Position numbers and translations under genes: made by a program | Notes under the pieces: model-generated | The model's input: the letters and a program-made list of their open reading frames with translations, nothing else | Told to the model about the DNA's origin: nothing | Databases searched by the model: none | Shown: positions 35,777 to 44,779 of the stretch, piece after piece | Layout: each line of letters starts with the position of its first letter | Position numbering within the stretch: the first letter of the stretch is position 1 | DNA from: Mesorhizobium sp. M2E.F.Ca.ET.219.01.1.1 | GTDB taxonomy: Bacteria > Pseudomonadota > Alphaproteobacteria > Rhizobiales > Rhizobiaceae | DNA: 64,000 nt | Reading direction: 5' to 3' | Assembly (NCBI RefSeq): GCF_004016445.2 | Contig: NZ_SADT02000009.1 | Span: 1-64,000, forward strand

Positions 35777-38700
35777 CTAGAAGAGAGCAACTTCTCCCAG
35801 TAGCAAGTTTCGCTTGAAGGTTGGGATCTGGAATCCACCGCTTTCTCTCGAGACGATCGCTTTCAATCCGAAAAACAACTCAGATGCATCAATGACCCCA
35901 TCCCCATCAATGTCAAACCTCTCTCTATCTCTATCTATCACTCGGTCAAACGCCAGCGAAAATAGGCCACCACCATTTGCAGAAGATTCTATGCTTGTTT
36001 GCGCCCCCTGGGATGCAGAGAATATAACTACTGAAGCGCCGCTGTCTGTGACCAATTGGTCAGCTGCCTCTTGGTTGGTAGCAATACTCGCCACCCCAGA
36101 CAATCCGGCATGGCAGACATCCAAAAGAACTACCACACGCGCCTTTGCCGATTTAATTACGTTTGAAATCCGCTCAAAGGGTAAGGAAGTGGCTTCGATA
36201 GCAAATTCCTCGGGTAAAGTGCTGGATAGCGCCAATATGAGGTGATCCCGAATGCGCAATCCGTGCCCGGCGAAACTCAGGACAATTGTGTCGTCCGGTT
36301 GCGCCGATTGAACAACCCTCTTTAATTCATCAAGAATCGTCTGCCGCGTAGCACCAGATCCCAGAAGAACCCTCGGGATTACGCGTTCATATACTTCCGA
36401 TCTTTCGACCGCTGTTGATATTCGAATAGCGTCGGCTTCGGCGAGCGACAGATTGCAGCTTGCCTTGCCAGTATCTCCGCATTCCGCAGGCAGCAGTGGA
36501 TAAGCGTTGACGCCGACTGAAACAACGTAAGCCATCCCGACGCGGCGGCCGCTCGGTACTCGGCGTAAGGACACCGGAGCACTGACCAATCCACTAGCGT
36601 CAATCGCGAACGCCGTCACGTTGCCTCTTACAAGGTCTTTTTCAGGTACATATATCTCGGCGGCGCTGCCAGACACATCTATTCTGTCAACTGGTTGTCC
36701 GTCAGCGTAAACCTGCACGAACTTTAGTCCACCGTCACTTGCCGCCGCCAATGTTTTTGACGCTCCATTGTCGCGCATCTCTAAGCGCGGGGGTGCGGTT
36801 ATTTTGGGGGCCGCGAGTGTCGGTTTCCCTTCAAGTACCTGCTCCACAATGCCTCGTCTCCTGAGCACCCCCGCAAACTGTGACAGTATATGGCGCCCAG
36901 AAATCCCAGGAATTCGAACTTCAAGGTAATCTGCTGCCTCGTCCGACGCGTCATAATAGCCGTTTCGATCGAGTAAGACGAGTTCCCGATCATAGTTCGC
37001 TCCCCGAAGCGCCATCTGGCCATTGGCGCAATCATAGACCGCCAAGGTGCTATCCCTATTTTCCTGGATGACATGGGATACATCCTCAGTAACGGCCAAC
37101 GCTTCAATATTTAAGCCATCCACCGGCGCCGGGATGCTGCAACGCACTCTCCACTCGGCTAAATCGAAAACAATGATGCTTGCAACAGGTTTCGTTGCTA
37201 GCAGTAGATATCGCCCGGCGGCCAAGAACACGAGCGACGACTCGGTGAGGGCTGCTTCAGGTTCTGTTCGAACGTCGCCTAACTCAAATTGCTCATCATG
37301 ATCGCCAACATCTGCTCCGAGGCGAAAGCGCGTAGAATCTGCCTTAAGATCAGAATATTCGAGGCGGCCTGCCTCATCTCGCAGTATTCTAAAATCGAAC
37401 GTATGACCGTTGCGACCTGCATCCACCGACTGAGTCAAGAAATACTGAGCTATACCTTGTTTCCACGTCCACACCAAACGCCCTGGCATCGTCAACTCGA
37501 TCTTGTATGGTGTATCTTCAGTTCTCGCGTGTGGGTCGGGAAGCGCCGCAGTGCCATAGCCATCTTCCGATCCGAATTGGGCAATGTCGTTCGGGTAGAT
37601 CTTGGAGAGTGTTTTCTGCAGCTGCGCGAGCTTGCGTCTGTCTCGAGGGGCTTTGAGGCCTGGAATCTGCTTATCTGCAAGTAAAGAGAGCACTTCGGTT
37701 ACGTTTGAGAAATCGATCTCCGCCGTGGGATGCGACAAATCTACACTCGTTGCAGGGACTGATGGCTGCTTCTGGAGTGTTGAAATATTTCCCGACACCT
37801 CAAGCCTACTGAGGATTCCAAAGCCGTTGTTGTCTGTGTCTGGAGGCACCCCTTCGGAGATCGCAGTTAGGATTCCATCCTGAGCATCCCAGCCATCGAT
37901 GCGGGGCCAGGGCATCCCAAAATCAGTCTCAAATTTTTCAATACCGGCTTGCGAGGTGCTATATTTCTGAGCATCGGAATGAGCGCCCAAGTCGTAAACA
38001 GTGATCTCATCCGATGCGTTCCCTCGGTTCGCCGCGTACGTTTCGTATACGGCGACCGTACCGTCGTCTATGGATAATTGAAACTCAACCTCATCTCTAG
38101 CGGAGCAATATAAGCACCCGGATACAGAGGGATTGATGTCTATTGTCGGAGCGAATTCGTCTGCATTATTATGGGCGGGGCCGGCGGCCGCGACAGGATT
38201 CAGGGGCGCAACATCGTCGATTTCATCTCGCGCACCGCGGAGAGTTTGGACTATTGTTAACTCATCATCCCGAGCTCCAAGTACGTACATGAAGCTATCT
38301 CCGTGAGTCCAGGATATTTCATGGGCATCGAACTTACCCAATGTTTTAGATGCGACCAGATCGATAACTTCAACTCTCTCTCGCTCAACGTTCCTTACAA
38401 TTAGAAAACGCCCGGTCGGTGAAAACGTGGGATCGTAGCCCTGTCGTCGAAGAACAAACGCGTCAGTTTTTCCGTCTATTATTTCAAACCAAGACCCATA
38501 ATCTAATGCCTTGTAAGGGGCGCTTACGGCCTGCACGATCTTCACGGGGGGCAATATTGAGAAATTATTTCTAGCGACGACCTGGACTCGATTGGCCGTA
38601 ATAGTTATTTTATGCAGCGACCCTTGGGAAACGATTCTTTGACATTCCCCTCCTTGGACTAAAGCCCACTGAATTCTGGTTGTTCCGGCCGAATAGAGCA

Positions 38701-39523
38701 TCACACTCAGGACACCAGAGTGCGCAGAGAAGGCTGTGCTAAGCGGAAAGATGGCTCGATTCTCACCAATCCCGTAGCTGACGCCTCTGGGATTGCCGGC
38801 ACTGCTGTTGCTCAGTGCGTAGAAGCCTTCTCCCAAAAACCGCGTAGGCGACGACACCAAAACCACCAGATACAAAGGGCGATCCGTCTTTTCCTCAGAA
38901 ACCTTCCAGTCGATCGCAACTGCCTCTCCAACGTTCGCAGTTGTTGCGTTCGCGGCCACGTATGCCGAATTTTGAGGGTTAGACCGATCTGCCGAACAGA
39001 AGTTGGCGACAACGGCTTCGGTGCTCGGGAATGGAATAAACGTCTGATAGATGGTCAATGCCACCGGATAATAATCGGGAACTTTTGAGTATACGATCTG
39101 CAGTACTTTTAGTGTGCCGCCCTTCCGATGTGCACTGAAATATATGGCTGAGCCGTCCTTATTGTCGGCATTTATGATGAATCTGTCTTTGTTTGGTTGA
39201 ACCTGATTGATATTTGTAAGAAGTCGCCCTCGCACCGCAATGACCTCGGTATACAGTTGGACCAGTGACGTACCATCGCTGATAGACATAGTGTCTATTT
39301 TCAACTTCTGATCCGGAGTACTCCAATGGCTACCAAATTTAGTTCTCGTGCCTCGATCTACGATCTTGCGTGGAATGCCCAGTTTAGTCCCAGATGCTTG
39401 ATCCGTAATGATTTGAAGATCAAGGTCGCTGGCATTCTCGGAATTGATAGAGACCGCCGACGCCTGCACTATCAATGTGAGCACTATGGCGGCGACAATC
39501 GTGAACATGGGCAAGATTTTCAC
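35777..39523 (-). CDS. Giant secreted caspase-family (C14-like) protein with EF-hand
   Basis: 1248 residues. GTG 39523 is chosen because CCTCC on the plus strand (GGAGG on the coding strand) lies 9 nt upstream and the first residues form a signal peptide (MKILPMFTIVAAIVLTLIVQ, ending ASAVS). Longer starts at 39562 and 39625 overlap the preceding gene. Residues about 30-400 and 400-990 are beta-rich, with WD/propeller-like patches (PTFSPTGRFLIVRNVERERV, LVFLAAGRYLLLATKPVASI). Residues about 997-1248 are a caspase-like domain (MAYVVSVGVNAYP). It has catalytic His1087 in LSFAGHG and Cys1137 in VVLLDVCHAG. An EF-hand loop DIDGDGVIDASE (1204-1215) follows the catalytic residues. It is the third gene of a leftward operon, one base after the second gene. 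Substrate and trigger are unknown. Confidence 0.85.
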   Translation of the reverse strand: MKILPMFTIVAAIVLTLIVQASAVSINSENASDLDLQIITDQASGTKLGIPRKIVDRGTRTKFGSHWSTPDQKLKIDTMSISDGTSLVQLYTEVIAVRGRLLTNINQVQPNKDRFIINADNKDGSAIYFSAHRKGGTLKVLQIVYSKVPDYYPVALTIYQTFIPFPSTEAVVANFCSADRSNPQNSAYVAANATTANVGEAVAIDWKVSEEKTDRPLYLVVLVSSPTRFLGEGFYALSNSSAGNPRGVSYGIGENRAIFPLSTAFSAHSGVLSVMLYSAGTTRIQWALVQGGECQRIVSQGSLHKITITANRVQVVARNNFSILPPVKIVQAVSAPYKALDYGSWFEIIDGKTDAFVLRRQGYDPTFSPTGRFLIVRNVERERVEVIDLVASKTLGKFDAHEISWTHGDSFMYVLGARDDELTIVQTLRGARDEIDDVAPLNPVAAAGPAHNNADEFAPTIDINPSVSGCLYCSARDEVEFQLSIDDGTVAVYETYAANRGNASDEITVYDLGAHSDAQKYSTSQAGIEKFETDFGMPWPRIDGWDAQDGILTAISEGVPPDTDNNGFGILSRLEVSGNISTLQKQPSVPATSVDLSHPTAEIDFSNVTEVLSLLADKQIPGLKAPRDRRKLAQLQKTLSKIYPNDIAQFGSEDGYGTAALPDPHARTEDTPYKIELTMPGRLVWTWKQGIAQYFLTQSVDAGRNGHTFDFRILRDEAGRLEYSDLKADSTRFRLGADVGDHDEQFELGDVRTEPEAALTESSLVFLAAGRYLLLATKPVASIIVFDLAEWRVRCSIPAPVDGLNIEALAVTEDVSHVIQENRDSTLAVYDCANGQMALRGANYDRELVLLDRNGYYDASDEAADYLEVRIPGISGRHILSQFAGVLRRRGIVEQVLEGKPTLAAPKITAPPRLEMRDNGASKTLAAASDGGLKFVQVYADGQPVDRIDVSGSAAEIYVPEKDLVRGNVTAFAIDASGLVSAPVSLRRVPSGRRVGMAYVVSVGVNAYPLLPAECGDTGKASCNLSLAEADAIRISTAVERSEVYERVIPRVLLGSGATRQTILDELKRVVQSAQPDDTIVLSFAGHGLRIRDHLILALSSTLPEEFAIEATSLPFERISNVIKSAKARVVVLLDVCHAGLSGVASIATNQEAADQLVTDSGASVVIFSASQGAQTSIESSANGGGLFSLAFDRVIDRDRERFDIDGDGVIDASELFFGLKAIVSRESGGFQIPTFKRNLLLGEVALF

Positions 39524-39524
39524 C

Positions 39525-40004
39525 CTATTTCGCCTCCAAACCGCCTTCGCTCCCAAGTTCATTGAAAGAGGACAGCTTCCATCGAGCATCAGATGCACTC
39601 CAATAGAGGGCGTAGCGTTTACCAAGCAAGATATTTGTTACCTGAGCAACTGAGCCATCATGGTAGCTTATGGAGACTGTATCTTGGCTTGAATCACATT
39701 CTATCTGGACCGTCTCTCCTGATGATAACTTATAATTTTTCCAAGCACCGTTAAGATATACAGAAAATGAGAGTGTTGCGTCCCCCAAGTTACTAACAGA
39801 AACAGCCTCTTTTGCCAGAGTAATACTACGAAGTGCCGGAACTTGTCTTTCTGCCGTTCCGAGGGGTGGTCGCGATTGCGGTAGTGAATCTGCTCTAAGA
39901 TTCGTTGGAAAAGCCATCGAACCGAGCACCAACCCAAAGAATGGGACGGCGACTGCCCCCTTATAGATGCGATAGCATCTAGCCCTCTGGGTCGGCGCTG
40001 TCAT
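39525..40004 (-). CDS. Secreted or anchored beta-domain protein in the caspase operon (159 aa)
   Basis: The N-terminus carries a hydrophobic segment (about 16-32, AVAVPFFGLVLGSMAF) after a basic start, so it is exported or anchored. Residues 60-150 form an alternating hydrophobic pattern (SVSNLGDATLSFSVYLNGAW, then SSGETVQIECDSSQDTVSIS and LLGKRYALYWSASDARWKL) suggesting a small beta-sandwich. The start overlaps the preceding gene by 26 bp, and its stop is one base from the caspase start. No family recognised. It could be a partner, inhibitor or substrate of the caspase protein. Confidence 0.65.
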   Translation of the reverse strand: MTAPTQRARCYRIYKGAVAVPFFGLVLGSMAFPTNLRADSLPQSRPPLGTAERQVPALRSITLAKEAVSVSNLGDATLSFSVYLNGAWKNYKLSSGETVQIECDSSQDTVSISYHDGSVAQVTNILLGKRYALYWSASDARWKLSSFNELGSEGGLEAK

Positions 40005-40350
40005 CTCTTTTACTCAATCGACCGAGTGTGTAACCGATGATGGTCCCAAATAACCCAAATGCTGGCGCAATCTGTTCGTTGCTATATCCCGCCGTGACAA
40101 GTATAAGTGCCGCAGTGACAACCATGATAACAACAACTGATCGGGTAAAATCTTCCGTACTTGATCGATTTGTGCGACGGAAATGCCATAAGAGAATTAG
40201 AATGACGGATAGACCAAAGGCTATGATTATCAGCGTCAGCCAAAATTCGTACGCTGTACGATTGCCGATTATAGTATCAGCAGCCGTAAACAAGTTTCGT
40301 CCAGCTGACGGATTAGCCTGGAGATTGGGGTCTGGAGCCACCTGCGCCAT
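39979..40350 (-). CDS. Small membrane protein, first gene of the caspase operon (123 aa)
   Basis: Three hydrophobic segments are visible: about 36-57 (FWLTLIIIAFGLSVILILLW), 71-89 (VVVIMVVTAALILVTAG) and 94-112 (APAFGLFGTIIGYTLGRL). A polar N-terminus of about 30 residues with Asn and Pro lies before the first one. The loop between the first two is basic (FRRTNRS), so it is probably inside. It starts the leftward operon and overlaps the next gene by 26 bp. Unknown family; it may anchor or sense for the caspase protein. Confidence 0.68.
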   Translation of the reverse strand: MAQVAPDPNLQANPSAGRNLFTAADTIIGNRTAYEFWLTLIIIAFGLSVILILLWHFRRTNRSSTEDFTRSVVVIMVVTAALILVTAGYSNEQIAPAFGLFGTIIGYTLGRLSKRDDSADPEG

Positions 40351-41183
40351 TGCGGTCCGCCTGAATACATGAATGAGTAGTATAAGGACAGGCTGCCGCA
40401 GCGCGCGCCTGTGAAAATTGGCACTATCATGAATTGCGGAGCCACGGAAGTGCCATCGATCTCACAAGAAGGCGACAAGCACAAGGAACGTCTGCTGCAA
40501 GCTTCCGTCTAGCTCATATCGATATCGTGAAATGGAAATCCTCAATCCGATTCCGTGTTCCCGGCCGAGGGTGGCGGCAACATTGAAATAGCCGCTATTC
40601 GGCGATCGCAACAGTCGCCCGAACGACCGAAGTGAGGCGCACAGCAGTCGTTCTCGAAGCGTGACGGGAGCGGCGGTTTCGGGTCACGACGTTCGCGTAA
40701 CCCAGCTCGACATCCGCTGACAAACAGCTGCTTGGTCAAAGCACCGGAACCCATCAAGGAAGCCACAGAAACGGTTCAGTCACCCAGCGAACGGCAATTT
40801 CGCCGGACCCGCAAGCAACGACAACAGTACTGCGGTGCGGTGACGATTTTCTTATCCAAGCAGCCTCTAATGTGCTACCATTGATAACAGCCCGCAGTAT
40901 CGACCTAACGTCCCCCAAACCCCTAATTCCCCGGGTCGCCTGCGAGTGTATTGGGGCCAGTCGCTCATGCTAACGGCTGGCCTCTTTCTGTGATACCGCT
41001 ATCCTCTCCACCGCTGCCGCCTTGATTCCTCCTTGATTGGCGCGAGCCAGAGGGCTGATGCCGGGTAGACGCCGGCCCTCATCTTTTTTGGCCTGTTCCT
41101 AAGCATCTGCTAATGTGACCAACCTCGGAACCATGCGCACCCACGGGAGAGATGTGGGGCACGTAGAAGCAGGACCACAGAAC
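40351..41183. other. Gap upstream of the caspase operon
   Basis: No gene is supported in this 830-bp stretch. It must contain the promoter of the caspase operon near its left end. It carries a dispersed repeat (40636-40690) and a hairpin GGCCAG / CTGGCC (40955-40960 with 40977-40982). A plus-strand reading frame of 27 codons at about 40420-40510 has no supporting pattern. Confidence 0.4.
40636..40690 (+). repeat. Dispersed repeat, copy 2
   Basis: This block matches the reverse complement of 3024-3078 at 52 of 55 positions. It lies in non-coding DNA, as copy 1 does. Confidence 0.65.
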
Positions 41184-41207
41184 AAAAAAACCGGCATCAT
41201 CGGCCGG
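41184..41207 (-). terminator. Rho-independent terminator (leftward), end of the mobilization operon
   Basis: On the minus strand GCCGG-type arms CCGGC / GCCGG (41203-41207 and 41191-41195, loop 7 nt) are followed by a run of seven T (41184-41190). This is a classical terminator for transcripts coming from the right, namely mobC, relaxase and the small membrane protein gene. An outer pair CCACAG / CTGTGG extends the structure. Confidence 0.7.
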
Positions 41208-41466
41208 CGGCTGTGGATTAATGCAGAGTGTTGAAAACTTCTGCACCTGGAATTGTACACGCCTACATTGCTAGACGGCACACCTTCGTTCCGGCAAAGC
41301 TCCGAATCGCGGGGCCACTGGCAATCCGCAGGTCGGCGGGTTCAGGCAATGCCCATTGAAAGATGGGCCGCCGACTTTCCTTATGGCTGTAAAGCTCGGC
41401 GGGTTGTCGCTCTCGATTGCCGTCTCAAACGGCGGCACGTGAGGACGCGGATGGCTACCACACGGT

Positions 41467-41665
41467 CTATATTAGTGGAATTAGTGGATCCCTCCGGGAG
41501 GCTGTAGATCGAGCGGTCCGACGTTTATATGTTGCCCAGGCCTCGGCAGGCACTGCTGAATCCGCCCTGGCGAGCCAGTTTGCGCGCTCAGCATCGGTAG
41601 GCGAATTCCACCACTGTACCGGCGATTTCGTCAGCAGTCGGATTCCGGTTCGGTTCGTCTGCCAT
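41467..41665 (-). pseudogene. Small frameshifted gene downstream of the relaxase operon
   Basis: ATG 41665, preceded by AAGGAAG, opens a frame MADEPNRNPTADEIAGTVVE that stops after 25 codons. Shifting by one base near 41600 gives a good continuation, TDAERANWLARADSAVPAEA-WATYKRR, to a stop at 41467. The two halves together would make a protein of about 65 residues. I think it is one gene with a single-base lesion, probably an accessory gene of the conjugation region, but I do not recognise the family. Confidence 0.4.
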
Positions 41666-41707
41666 TTCTTCCTTGCATAAGACTTGAGCGCCAGCGGCCC
41701 GTAACTG

Positions 41708-41914
41708 TTAGAACGGCCAAAAGCCGGATAAAAAAGCCAGCAATTCGCTGCCCCACTGCATGAAGTTTTGGTACCAGCCAGACACCGTTTCATAAGCAAC
41801 CTGCAGTGCACCCAGGAAGAAAACGAAACAGATGGCGATGGCAAATGCCTTGCCAAACCCTTCGTCACCCTTCGGGTCGCTGCTCTGGTAAACGTAGTCC
41901 TGTCGATCAAACAT
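41708..41914 (-). CDS. Small membrane protein (68 aa) after the relaxase
   Basis: The polar N-terminus (MFDRQDYVYQSSDPKGDEGF) is followed by a membrane helix at about 24-42 (FAIAICFVFFLGALQVAYET) and a second hydrophobic patch at the end (GSELLAFLSGFWPF). It starts 6 bp after the relaxase stop, so it is co-transcribed. Small membrane proteins at this place may aid relaxase docking or exclusion. No family recognised. Confidence 0.62.
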   Translation of the reverse strand: MFDRQDYVYQSSDPKGDEGFGKAFAIAICFVFFLGALQVAYETVSGWYQNFMQWGSELLAFLSGFWPF

Positions 41915-41920
41915 GGTCCT

Positions 41921-44374
41921 CTAACGGTCCCGGTCGTCGCGGTCGCGTTCCCTTCTTTCTAGTTCCTCCCGCTCCAACTGCTCGAGGCGAGGAATATGCT
42001 GTTGGGCCGGATCGGTCCGCGTCGTTTCACCGCCTCGTTGTGCGGCCTCCTTGTCCCTGGCTACCTTATCCTGCAGCCGATTTGTAACATCTACGGCCGA
42101 CGCCAATCCGTGAGCCTGCTCGGCCGGTTCGTCCGGCCGATGCTCGGCCTCCTCGGGGCGAGGATCTCGCTGCTGTTCGGTCACGGTATCGACATTTGCA
42201 GGGGATTTGCCTTTGTCTTCCGCCGGCCGCTCTTGGGTCTGCTCTGCCGCCTCGATGGCGCGCTTGAGCTCCGGATCCTTCTCGGCTACCTCGCGCATAT
42301 AGGTGTTGCCCTGGACGGCAAGCTCCGCCGCGCGAGCCAGTCCGCGCTCAATTTCAGCGCGGAATACCCTTGCGTCATTGGAAAGCTCACCGGCCCCGAT
42401 TCTATCCAAGCCCTCGCGACTGGTTTCGATGTCCACAAGAACGTCATTGGCCGCCTCAACAACCGCCTCACCGTGTTTGGCGACTGCCGCATCCCACTGT
42501 TCATTCGCATCGTCTCGAAGCTCCTGGCCTTCGTCTCGCTCGGTCGCAGTCCCCTGCTTCTCCTGTGCCTGGCCCTTCATCTCGTAAAGCTCCATGAGCT
42601 CGCGCCGGCCGTTCACATGCTCGCGGGCGACAGACGCGACTTCATCAAAGTCGTCTCGCTCGTCCGGACCGACGCTCCGCTCCAGCCGGAACAAGGCCGT
42701 CTCGACCTTCTTTTCATAGGCTTCAAACTCTGCCCGCGTTGTCTCGCGCATTTCCTGACCCTCCAGAACGACTTCCTGCAAGGTTACCAGATTGGCGCGG
42801 AATTTGGACCCGAAATCTGCACGGACGACATTTATGCTCGCTTCCGCCTGACCTGCCGAAAGGCTTGCTGTCAAATGATCCCGCAGCTGTTCTGCATAAG
42901 CGACAACACGCCGATCACCGCTGGCGAGCGCAATTTTCTCCCAGCTCTGCGTTGCCTTTATGGCATACTCCCGGCTCCTTTCGGCCTTCGCCAAACTGCG
43001 CCGTCCGCCCCGCTTTGCGTCGTACCGTCCCTGTGCCGCCTCGCTGGTCCCGACGTGCTCGGTCCGCCCTTCCCTGCTCACCGGCCTCACCTGATTGCGG
43101 GTGAAGGCGGGCGGACTGGCGAACTCGCGACGATCGGTCATCTCCATCGCTATTCCATGCGCCCGGGCCATCTGCGCCATTGTGGCCCGCCACTCCCGAA
43201 ACACCTGCGGGGTCGTGTCGATCCGATCACCCGATTCCGATCGCATGGTGATGATCGCGTGCGCATGGACATGCGGCCGCTTGCCCCCCTCCCCTTCTTC
43301 CTTCGGATCATTGGCCGGATCATGCATGGCAAACACGTAGCGATGGCCGGCGAACTGCTCGGCCAGGAAGTCGCGTGCAGCGTTTTCAAACGCCTCGGCA
43401 TTCGTGCCGGCGCGGGCCGACATGATCAGGTGCATGACGTCGCGGCTTTTGCGGCTGTGCAGATCACCGCGCCATTCCTTTTGCACCAGGTCGCCAGCGA
43501 GCTTTTCGTCACCGACGATTTGGCCGCGGTCGTCACGAACGTCGCCGCCATGACGTTCAACCAGGCTTCGCAACGAGCTGGCGCCATACTCGACACCATT
43601 GCCGTAGCCCTGGAACCAGAACCGCGCAGCCACATCCTGCGCGGCCGCACTCGCGTCATATCGCGCCTGAACGATACTGGCGGCCTTGTCGTCGCCACTC
43701 AGCCGCTCGCTCTGCCCGCTTCTGAGCACAACCGCACCTTGAACCGTCAGCGCGCCGTTGCCCTGGCGCGTGACCGCGTAAGCATAGCGTCGATCGCCGA
43801 ACGCGCTCGTCAAACTGTTCCTGACCAGCTCATGCATCGCCTCGTCTGACGAAACCACCGCAGTCGCAATCTCTGTGTTGAAGCTTCCAATATCGCGGCT
43901 CTCTGCGCGGTTTTGGAAAAGATGGTTCCAGTCTCCCCGCAACCGCGCCAGATCCTCGCGGCTGCTGATGCGCTCGCCGTTCTCGTTCTCGACGGCGAGC
44001 TCGCCACCGCGCGACACATAATTCAGCATCGCCCCTACCCTCGCGCCGGCGCCGTAGGATGCCATTTTGATAACCGCGGGCTGGCTGCCCTGGGCAACCG
44101 CCGTTAACCGCGCTTCGATTGGACGGGACGCCGCTGCCGCCCGCCTCTCGGCCGCGAAGATCGGCCCGGCGGCCGCCCGTTGCATTTTAGGCCGGCTGCC
44201 ACCGCCACCGCCTGCACCAGAACCGCCGCCGCCTGGCTCGGCCATAGCTTTCAATCGGCGCTTCATTTCATCTTCGGCCGACGAACGACGTTTTGGCCCA
44301 AGCGATAGCTCATGCAGCAACGCCGCACGACGCTGCTCCCATTCGCTCGTGAAGGCGCCGAAGAAAATTTCCAA
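41921..44374 (-). CDS. Conjugative relaxase (MOBP-like, rhizobial type)
   Basis: 817 residues. After a Gly-rich linker (about 50-60), residues 100-420 form the nicking domain. A candidate catalytic tyrosine is in AMLNYVSRGGELAV (near 117), and the metal-binding triad is HVHAHAII (near 370), preceded by MHDPANDPKEEGEG. The C-terminal 400 residues are long charged helices with many Glu/Arg/Lys (ERDRDDRDR end), likely coiled coil and the export signal. Overall it resembles relaxases of rhizobial group IV plasmids, which I recall being called MobZ/MOBP0. The gene follows the MobC-like gene by 3 bp. It would nick an oriT in 44.8-45.4 kb. Confidence 0.83.
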   Translation of the reverse strand: MEIFFGAFTSEWEQRRAALLHELSLGPKRRSSAEDEMKRRLKAMAEPGGGGSGAGGGGGSRPKMQRAAAGPIFAAERRAAAASRPIEARLTAVAQGSQPAVIKMASYGAGARVGAMLNYVSRGGELAVENENGERISSREDLARLRGDWNHLFQNRAESRDIGSFNTEIATAVVSSDEAMHELVRNSLTSAFGDRRYAYAVTRQGNGALTVQGAVVLRSGQSERLSGDDKAASIVQARYDASAAAQDVAARFWFQGYGNGVEYGASSLRSLVERHGGDVRDDRGQIVGDEKLAGDLVQKEWRGDLHSRKSRDVMHLIMSARAGTNAEAFENAARDFLAEQFAGHRYVFAMHDPANDPKEEGEGGKRPHVHAHAIITMRSESGDRIDTTPQVFREWRATMAQMARAHGIAMEMTDRREFASPPAFTRNQVRPVSREGRTEHVGTSEAAQGRYDAKRGGRRSLAKAERSREYAIKATQSWEKIALASGDRRVVAYAEQLRDHLTASLSAGQAEASINVVRADFGSKFRANLVTLQEVVLEGQEMRETTRAEFEAYEKKVETALFRLERSVGPDERDDFDEVASVAREHVNGRRELMELYEMKGQAQEKQGTATERDEGQELRDDANEQWDAAVAKHGEAVVEAANDVLVDIETSREGLDRIGAGELSNDARVFRAEIERGLARAAELAVQGNTYMREVAEKDPELKRAIEAAEQTQERPAEDKGKSPANVDTVTEQQRDPRPEEAEHRPDEPAEQAHGLASAVDVTNRLQDKVARDKEAAQRGGETTRTDPAQQHIPRLEQLEREELERRERDRDDRDR

Positions 44375-44377
44375 GAC

Positions 44378-44779
44378 CTACCCCTCCCCACGCCGCTTAT
44401 GGCCGGCACGTTTCGACAGCGATCGTAGCTCGACCATCACCGCCGCCTGGATGCGCTGCACATTGCCAAGATTGATGTCGAGCTCGCTCGGGTGAATGCT
44501 CTTGCCGCTGTTTATTGATCGCGCCACCTGGTTCAGGTTCACCCCGATAGCGCGCATGTCCTCAAGCAGCAGCGCCATGACGAGCCGATCATCCTTAGTC
44601 AGGATCGGTCGTACTCCGGCGCCTTCGAGGACTAGCGAGCGGAAAAATCCCGATACCGTCATGTCGGCCGCCTTCGCGGCCTTTTCGATTGCCGCATATT
44701 CGTCCGCGCTGACGCGGGCATGCACCATTCGACCCTTCCGGTCCGGCTCGAGCCGGACCTCGAATTTCGCGTCGTCCAT
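44378..44779 (-). CDS. MobC-like relaxosome accessory protein
   Basis: 133 residues from ATG 44779; an ATG 13 codons upstream (44818) with GAGGA at 11 nt is the alternative. The protein has an RHH-like N-terminus (MVHARVSADEYAAIEKAAKA-ADMTVSGFFR). The MobC motif follows (DMRAIGVNLNQVARSINSGK), typical of the protein that helps open oriT for the relaxase. It lies just upstream of the relaxase on the same strand. The gap to its right is the candidate oriT. Confidence 0.82.
   Translation of the reverse strand: MDDAKFEVRLEPDRKGRMVHARVSADEYAAIEKAAKAADMTVSGFFRSLVLEGAGVRPILTKDDRLVMALLLEDMRAIGVNLNQVARSINSGKSIHPSELDINLGNVQRIQAAVMVELRSLSKRAGHKRRGEG

Noticed and set aside
35249-35838. Several frames in both strands upstream of the DUF4336/caspase boundary
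   Set aside because: They overlap each other, lack ribosome sites and family patterns, and one runs into the caspase gene antisense.
40955-40982. GGCCAG / CTGGCC hairpin followed by TCTTT as a terminator
   Set aside because: The T-run is short and there is no gene in the right orientation close upstream, so it is noted only as a hairpin.
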